DNA from: JBMYYE01 sp049609065
GTDB taxonomy: Bacteria > Pseudomonadota > Alphaproteobacteria > Rhodobacterales > Rhodobacteraceae
DNA length: 17,786 nt
Assembly: GCA_049609065.1 (NCBI GenBank)
Contig: JBMYYE010000049.1
Span: 1-17,786 of the forward strand
Direction: 5' to 3'
Shown here: in pieces, positions 13,161 through 17,786 of the stretch
How positions within the stretch are numbered: position 1 is the stretch's first letter
How the letters are laid out: each line of letters opens with the position of its first letter
Position numbers and translations under genes: made by a program
Notes under the pieces: model-generated
What the model saw: the letters and a program-made list of their open reading frames with translations, nothing else
Databases searched by the model: none
What the model was told of the DNA's origin: nothing

Positions 13161-16093
13161 TGCGGATTAGATCCTACGGGCGTATCAATCGCAAAGCGCC
13201 AGTGACATTTACATTTGATGGCAAATCCTATGAGGGATTTGAAGGGGATACGGTGGCGTCCGCCCTTTTGGCGCATGGTGTGAAATTTGTCGGGCGATCC
13301 TTTAAATATCACCGTCCGCGCGGTGTACTGACTGCGGGGTCTGAGGAACCAAATGCGCTGATTGAAGTCGGCACAGGGGCGGGGCAAACACCAAATACAC
13401 GCGCGACGGAGCAAGAAATCTTTACTGGTCTCATGGCCCGAAGCCAAAACCGCTGGCCGAATTTAAAATTGGATGTGCTGGGGCTTAATGACTTTGTAGC
13501 GCCTTTTTTGGGGGCAGGGTTTTATTATAAAACCTTCATGTGGCCGAAAGCGTTTTGGAAAACCATTTACGAACCGATTATTCGCCGTGCCGCGGGCCTT
13601 GGGGCCTTATCAGGGGCGCATGATACGCAAAAGAATGAAAAAGCGTTCGCCTATTGTGACCTTCTGGTTGTGGGATCGGGCCCAACGGGGTTAATGGCGG
13701 CGCTGACTGCTGCGCGTGCCGGTGCCGATGTGATTTTGGCGGAAGAGCGCGCCGAATTTGGCGGGCGTTTGATTGATGATCAACGTGAAATTGATGGCAT
13801 TGCCTCCCCTCTTTGGGTGGACCATGTGATCGAGGAACTCTCGCAACTGCCAAATGTGCGGCTCATGGCGCGAACAACGGTGACGGGGGCCTATGATCAA
13901 GGCACCTTCGGGGCGTTGGAACGCGTGAACCATCACCGGGCCGTAAACTCAAACGAGGCCCCGCTTGAATGTTTTTGGCGGATCGTGGCACAGAAAACCA
14001 TCTTGGCGGCAGGGGCACTTGAACGCCCGATCGCGTTTGAAAACAATGACCGTCCAGGCGTGATGATGTCATCGGCGTTGCGCAGCTATCTTAACCGATA
14101 TGGTGTGGCCGCGGGGCAAAATGTTGTTTTGTTTGGCAATAATGATGATATCTATCGCACGGCGGATGAATTGCACCACGCGGGTGTTACCGTCGTGGCG
14201 GTGGTTGATGCGCGCAAAGGTGAAGAAAAACCACATCCCTATCCGGTGATGCAAAATGCGCAGGTGATCAACACCAAAGGCTATTTTGGGCTTTCGGCTG
14301 TGTTGGTCCGAGAAAAGGGCGAAGACCGCTGGATTGAGGCTGATTGCCTTGGCATATCGGGTGGCTGGAACCCGAGTTTGCACCTCACATGCCATATGAA
14401 TGGGCGCCCGAAATGGGATGAAACAATTGCCGCTTTCGTGCCACAAGAAAACGCGGTCCCAAACTTGACTGCGGCAGGGGCGGCACGTGGAGAGTTTTCG
14501 GACGCGGCGTGTTTAATGGATGGGATTTTTGCGGCGCAGGCCGCGCTTGCAGCACTTGAACGCACAGCAAAAACTGTTGAGTGCCCCAAAGCGGATGACA
14601 CCCCATATACGATTTTGCCTTTGTGGGAAACGCCCCATGAAAAACGTGCGTGGCTTGATTTTCAAAACGACGTCACCACCAAAGATGTGCGTGGTGCTGC
14701 GCAAGAAAACTATCGCTCTGTGGAGCATATGAAACGCTTCACAACCCAAGGCATGGCGCCAGATCAGGGGAAAAATTCCAACGTGAATGCTTTGGCGATT
14801 TTGGCGGATGCAACGGGGCGCACTGTGTCCGAAACGGGGATCACCACGTACCGGCCACCTTATGTACCGGTGTCTATTTCGGCGATGGGGGCAGGGGGTC
14901 GCGGCAAAGGTTTCGCGCCAGAACGGTTTATGACATCCCATATGGCGTCACTGCAGCGGGGGGCGCCGATGATTGAAGCAGGGCTTTGGTATCGGCCGTC
15001 TTATTTCCCACAACAAGGCGAAAGCACGTGGCGAGAGGCCTGCGATCGGGAGGTCACCATGGTGCGCAATAGCGTGGGCATTTGCGACGTGAGCACCCTT
15101 GGGAAAATCGATATTCAAGGTCCTGATGCAGGGGCATTTTTGGATTTCATCTATACCAATGTGTTTTCAACCTTACCCGTTGGTAAAACGCGCTATGGGT
15201 TAATGCTACGGGAGGATGGCCATGTCATGGATGATGGCACGACGGCGCGTCTTGGTGAACATCACTATCTGATGACCACCACAACCGCCGCCGCAGGGAC
15301 GGTCATGCGCCACCTTGAGTTTGTCCATCAATGCCTGATGCCGAACGCCAATGTGCGATTTACCTCGGTCACGGATCAGTGGGCACAATTCGCGGTCGCG
15401 GGGCCAAAATCACGCGACCTTTTGAACACGATTTTAGATAAACCGATTGAGGAGGCGACATGGCCCTTTATGGCATGTGGGGAAATCGGGATTGGTGGCG
15501 TGCGCGGTCGGTTGTTCCGCATTTCGTTTTCAGGCGAACAAGCCTATGAAATTGCGGTGCCTGCACGTTACGGAAATGCGCTTTTTCGCGATCTTCTGGC
15601 ACGGGCGGAAACCATGGATGGCGGGCCCTATGGGATGGAAGCCTTAAACGTGTTGCGGATTGAAAAAGGCTTTATCACCCATTCGGAAATTCACGGGCGG
15701 ATCACTGTGGCGGATCTTGGTTTAAGCGGACTGATGTCGAAGAAAAAGGACTTCATCGGCAAAACGGCGGCGGGGCGTCCGGGCCTTTTGGACCCAATGA
15801 GAGAGCAGCTCGTCGGGCTGAAACCCGTTGATCCAGAAGACGAATTTGGCGCAGGGGCCTATCTTTTTAATGTTGGTGATGCCGCCATCAGTGCCCATAG
15901 CCAAGGATATGTGACCTCGGTTGGGTATTCGCCCACCTTGTCGAGCTATCTAGGGTTGGGCTTTGTGAAAAACGGGTTGGCGCGTCATGGGGATAGGCTC
16001 ACCTTACGGGATCATCTTCGTGGAACGGATATTACCGTTGAGCTGGTTTCGCCTGTCTTTTTTGACCCAAAAGGAGGGCGCGCACGTGGCTAA
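13160..16093 (+). CDS. soxA: sarcosine oxidase alpha subunit
   Basis: The large NAD- and folate-binding subunit, 977 residues, normal for the family. The N-terminal ferredoxin-like fold (about 15-95, FDGKSYEGFEGDT...GRSFKYHRPRGVLTAGSEEPNAL) has no cysteines, as expected since this fold binds no iron-sulphur cluster here. A Rossmann motif VVGSGPTGLMAA is at about 170-181, and a second dinucleotide site around NVVLFGNNDDIYRTADEL has the degenerate motif usual in SoxA. The C-terminal 400 residues are a GcvT-like aminomethyltransferase domain, which passes the C1 unit to tetrahydrofolate. I use ATG 13160, with AGGGGG upstream; GTG 13157 is an alternative. It overlaps soxD by one base and soxG by eight. 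Confidence 0.96.
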   Translation: MRIRSYGRINRKAPVTFTFDGKSYEGFEGDTVASALLAHGVKFVGRSFKYHRPRGVLTAGSEEPNALIEVGTGAGQTPNTRATEQEIFTGLMARSQNRWPNLKLDVLGLNDFVAPFLGAGFYYKTFMWPKAFWKTIYEPIIRRAAGLGALSGAHDTQKNEKAFAYCDLLVVGSGPTGLMAALTAARAGADVILAEERAEFGGRLIDDQREIDGIASPLWVDHVIEELSQLPNVRLMARTTVTGAYDQGTFGALERVNHHRAVNSNEAPLECFWRIVAQKTILAAGALERPIAFENNDRPGVMMSSALRSYLNRYGVAAGQNVVLFGNNDDIYRTADELHHAGVTVVAVVDARKGEEKPHPYPVMQNAQVINTKGYFGLSAVLVREKGEDRWIEADCLGISGGWNPSLHLTCHMNGRPKWDETIAAFVPQENAVPNLTAAGAARGEFSDAACLMDGIFAAQAALAALERTAKTVECPKADDTPYTILPLWETPHEKRAWLDFQNDVTTKDVRGAAQENYRSVEHMKRFTTQGMAPDQGKNSNVNALAILADATGRTVSETGITTYRPPYVPVSISAMGAGGRGKGFAPERFMTSHMASLQRGAPMIEAGLWYRPSYFPQQGESTWREACDREVTMVRNSVGICDVSTLGKIDIQGPDAGAFLDFIYTNVFSTLPVGKTRYGLMLREDGHVMDDGTTARLGEHHYLMTTTTAAAGTVMRHLEFVHQCLMPNANVRFTSVTDQWAQFAVAGPKSRDLLNTILDKPIEEATWPFMACGEIGIGGVRGRLFRISFSGEQAYEIAVPARYGNALFRDLLARAETMDGGPYGMEALNVLRIEKGFITHSEIHGRITVADLGLSGLMSKKKDFIGKTAAGRPGLLDPMREQLVGLKPVDPEDEFGAGAYLFNVGDAAISAHSQGYVTSVGYSPTLSSYLGLGFVKNGLARHGDRLTLRDHLRGTDITVELVSPVFFDPKGGRARG

Positions 16094-16637
16094 ATTAATT
16101 GCAACATCCAGCGTACAAGGCCTGTTGCCCGTTTCGGCGGGACATGTCCGTTTGCACGCGCGTGAATTTGACTGTTTGACGCTTATTCAACCCTTTAAGG
16201 GGAAAACCACGGCAGTAGGAAAATGCCTAAAGTCCGACATAGGTTTGGGAATGCCTAAAACCAACCATGTGTTGAGCGCGGCGCAGGGGGACTGTGTGTG
16301 GTTTGGTGTGGATCAAGCTTTGCTCATGGGGCCTGCGGTTCCAATGGGCGTTCAAGGCCTCGCGGCGCTGACGGATCAATCCGATGGCTATGTGGTGTTG
16401 CGTCTTGATGGGGAGGGGGCGCGCGATGTTTTGGCACGGTTGAGCACGCTGGATCTACGCCCCTCGGTGTTTAAGGTTGGGCATGCCGCGCGAACGGGGC
16501 TTGGCCATATGAGTGTGAGCCTCAGTCAGCCAGAAACCGGATGTTATGACATTGTGGTCATGCGGTCGTTTGCCAAAACCGCGATCCATGAAATTTATGA
16601 CGCGATGAAGTCTGTGGCCACGCGTAGTGAGACGTAG
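16086..16637 (+). CDS. soxG: sarcosine oxidase gamma subunit
   Basis: The fourth subunit of heterotetrameric sarcosine oxidase, a small GcvT-fold-like protein that stabilises the complex, 183 residues. The start is GTG 16086, chosen because AAGGAGGG precedes it closely and the ORF otherwise extends well into soxA. It overlaps the soxA stop by 8 bases. The central block VWFGVDQALLMG and LTDQSDGYVVLRLDGEGARDVLARLSTLDL match the family pattern. Sequence conservation in SoxG is low, so identity rests mostly on position and length. Its TAG stop touches the stop of the convergent downstream gene with no gap. Confidence 0.92.
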   Translation: MAKLIATSSVQGLLPVSAGHVRLHAREFDCLTLIQPFKGKTTAVGKCLKSDIGLGMPKTNHVLSAAQGDCVWFGVDQALLMGPAVPMGVQGLAALTDQSDGYVVLRLDGEGARDVLARLSTLDLRPSVFKVGHAARTGLGHMSVSLSQPETGCYDIVVMRSFAKTAIHEIYDAMKSVATRSET

Positions 16638-17468
16638 TTAGGCGTCTGCGATAACAGTTTGCCGTTGTGCGCCCAAGCCTTCGATCGAAAGATCCACGCG
16701 GTCCCCTGCTTTTAGGAAAGAAGGGGGGGATAGCCCCATGCCAACGCCTTTCGGGGTGCCCGTTGCAATCACGTCCCCAGGCTCAAGGGTCATGAAATCG
16801 CTCAGATGTGCAATGATTTCAGCAACGCTAAAGATCATGTTGGCGGTTGTGCCATCTTGCATGAGGGTCCCGTTCACCGACAGCTGTAGCCGTAGCTTTT
16901 GCGGATCCCCAACCTCATCGGGGGTGACGATCCATGGGCCAATGGGCCCAAACCCATCACATGATTTGCCTTTGGTCCACTGGCCGCCACGTTCAATTTG
17001 GAACGCGCGTTCTGACACGTCATGGGCGATACAGTAGCCTGCGACATGCTCAAGCGCCTCTTCGACGCTGACATGTTTTGCCCGCTGACCTATGACGACA
17101 CCAAGCTCTACTTCCCAGTCGGTTTTTTCGGAGCCGCGCGGCAAAGGAAGTGCATCATTTGGCCCGGCAATTGCGGAGGTGGCTTTCATGAACACAATGG
17201 GTTCTTCTGGTGCGTCCATTCCGGCTTCTTTTGCGTGATCGGAATAGTTTAGGCCAATGCAGATGAATTTTCCGACATGCCCAACACAAGGCCCAATGCG
17301 CGGTGATCCTTCGACCACGGGAAGGTTGGCGGTTGAAATCGTGTCAAGTTTTCCAAGCACATCGCCTGAGATATCCGTAATCCGATCCGAGAGATCATAG
17401 ATCCGCCCATCTTCGAGCATAACGCCCGGTTTTTCTTGGCCTTTTGGTCCGAAACGTAGAAAACGCAT
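16638..17468 (-). CDS. fumarylacetoacetate hydrolase family protein
   Basis: A 276-residue enzyme of the FAH family, which cleaves or isomerises acyl-pyruvate type C-C bonds using Mg2+ or Mn2+. The FAH catalytic domain starts at about residue 68 (FICIGLNYSDHAKEAG). Metal-ligand motifs are DWEVELGVVIG (two Glu) and AHDVSERAFQ (Asp). GKSCDGFGPIGPWIVT and ATGTPKGVGMG are standard family blocks. The first 65 residues form the small N-terminal domain seen in the YcgM/ureidoglycolate-lyase-like subgroup. Substrate cannot be read from sequence; candidates are ureidoglycolate or a 2,4-diketo sugar acid. AAGGA sits 7 bases before the ATG. It is convergent with soxG and divergent from pepF. Confidence 0.93.
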   Translation of the reverse strand: MRFLRFGPKGQEKPGVMLEDGRIYDLSDRITDISGDVLGKLDTISTANLPVVEGSPRIGPCVGHVGKFICIGLNYSDHAKEAGMDAPEEPIVFMKATSAIAGPNDALPLPRGSEKTDWEVELGVVIGQRAKHVSVEEALEHVAGYCIAHDVSERAFQIERGGQWTKGKSCDGFGPIGPWIVTPDEVGDPQKLRLQLSVNGTLMQDGTTANMIFSVAEIIAHLSDFMTLEPGDVIATGTPKGVGMGLSPPSFLKAGDRVDLSIEGLGAQRQTVIADA

Positions 17469-17521
17469 GATAATTCCTTAATGCAATATCTCATGGTGAC
17501 AGGTTTCTTATGGATATTCGA

Positions 17522-17545
17522 GCGAAAAGCGTGGGTTTTTTTCGC
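17522..17545. repeat. inverted repeat GCGAAAA-N10-TTTTCGC in divergent promoter region
   Basis: A perfect 7-bp inverted repeat lies midway between the divergent FAH-family gene and pepF. The 140-base spacer probably holds both promoters. The repeat could be an operator, but the arms are AT-rich and short, so chance is possible. I see no clear -35/-10. Confidence 0.35.
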
Positions 17546-17608
17546 CTGTTGCTTGTTCCTTCCTTAGAGGCCGCTTAAGTGTAGTGTGAATTAGATAAGA
17601 GGTTTCCC

Positions 17609-17786
17609 ATGCGCTTTGAAGCATTTACAGTCCCGCAGCCGGTTTTCGGATCCGAAGAAAACACCCAAAGCGAGACACCCTTTCATGATCTTCCTGAATG
17701 GGATTTGAGCGACCTTTATAAGGCGCCTGACGCGCCTGAGGTGGCGGCTGATTTGAAATGGGCAGAAGAAAATTGCGCTAAATTTG
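17609..17786 (+). CDS. oligoendopeptidase F, M3 family (5' end only)
   Basis: The first 59 codons of a gene that runs off the window. The product begins MRFEAFTVPQP and has LPEWDLSDLYKAPDAPEVAADL followed by AEENCAKF. This is the N-terminal pattern of alphaproteobacterial M3 oligoendopeptidases (PepF), cytosolic zinc metallopeptidases that degrade short peptides; the DLSDLY motif is characteristic. AAGAGG (17597-17602) is a good ribosome site for ATG 17609. The catalytic HExxH lies far downstream and cannot be checked here, so the call rests on the N-terminus only. Confidence 0.8.
   Translation, partial: MRFEAFTVPQPVFGSEENTQSETPFHDLPEWDLSDLYKAPDAPEVAADLKWAEENCAKF

Noticed and set aside
13200..13450. 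SoxA ferredoxin-like N-terminus lacking cysteines as a loss of function
   Set aside because: This domain carries no iron-sulphur cluster in heterotetrameric sarcosine oxidases, so missing cysteines are normal for the family.
1..17786. CRISPR arrays, insertion sequences, prophage or integrative elements
   Set aside because: No regularly spaced repeats, transposase or integrase motifs, terminal repeats or tRNA-flanking direct repeats were seen; gene content is core metabolism.

Overview
The window looks like a stretch of chromosome from a Roseobacter-group Rhodobacteraceae (Alphaproteobacteria) of moderate GC. This rests on the alphaproteobacterial RNase P RNA and tRNA-Glu, the soxBDAG sarcosine oxidase operon, an orphan Tad-like vWA/TadE/TadE operon, a GatA tail ending in a C-terminal WW pair, and the general character of the proteins. 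It is an inference from family resemblance; no database was consulted. I see no phage, transposon, CRISPR or plasmid signature.

Region 1 (1-2300) is housekeeping. It holds the 3' end of gatA, whose reading frame is interrupted just inside the window edge. Next come a lipoprotein with an Excalibur-like acidic C-terminus, which overlaps by ATGA an AmpD-type peptidoglycan amidase, and then the RNase P RNA gene rnpB. The rnpB promoter appears to sit on the amidase stop codon. Facing rnpB is a tRNA-Glu(UUC) gene with its own promoter.

Region 2 (2301-5737, minus strand) carries a small lipoprotein, homoserine dehydrogenase (hom, methionine/threonine branch of aspartate metabolism) and the single-strand DNA exonuclease RecJ. 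hom and recJ are only 30 nt apart and form a likely operon.

Region 3 (5738-6931, plus) is a TetR-family regulator preceded by a perfect 14-bp palindrome that abuts a plausible -10 box. It is followed by a two-helix membrane protein of unknown function.

Region 4 (6942-9705, minus) is a three-gene operon with 2-nt gaps: a vWA-domain TadG-like protein with an intact MIDAS and a striking tyrosine-rich segment, then two TadE-like pseudopilins. No other Tad machinery is in the window. An AT-rich 329-nt spacer with several dyads separates it from gdhA.

Region 5 (10035-17786) is nitrogen and C1 metabolism. It holds an NAD(P)-glutamate dehydrogenase with a strong terminator, the heterotetrameric sarcosine oxidase operon soxB-soxD-soxA-soxG (N-demethylation of sarcosine to glycine, delivering a C1 unit to folate and H2O2), a convergent fumarylacetoacetate-hydrolase-family enzyme whose stop codon directly abuts that of soxG, and the start of an M3-family oligoendopeptidase F gene. 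The demethylase and glutamate dehydrogenase together suggest use of methylated amines and amino acids such as glycine-betaine breakdown products.

Most of the window is ordinary core genome. The parts most worth a second look are the broken gatA frame, the rnpB promoter/stop-codon overlap, the TetR operator, the orphan vWA/TadE operon and the dyad ahead of soxB.
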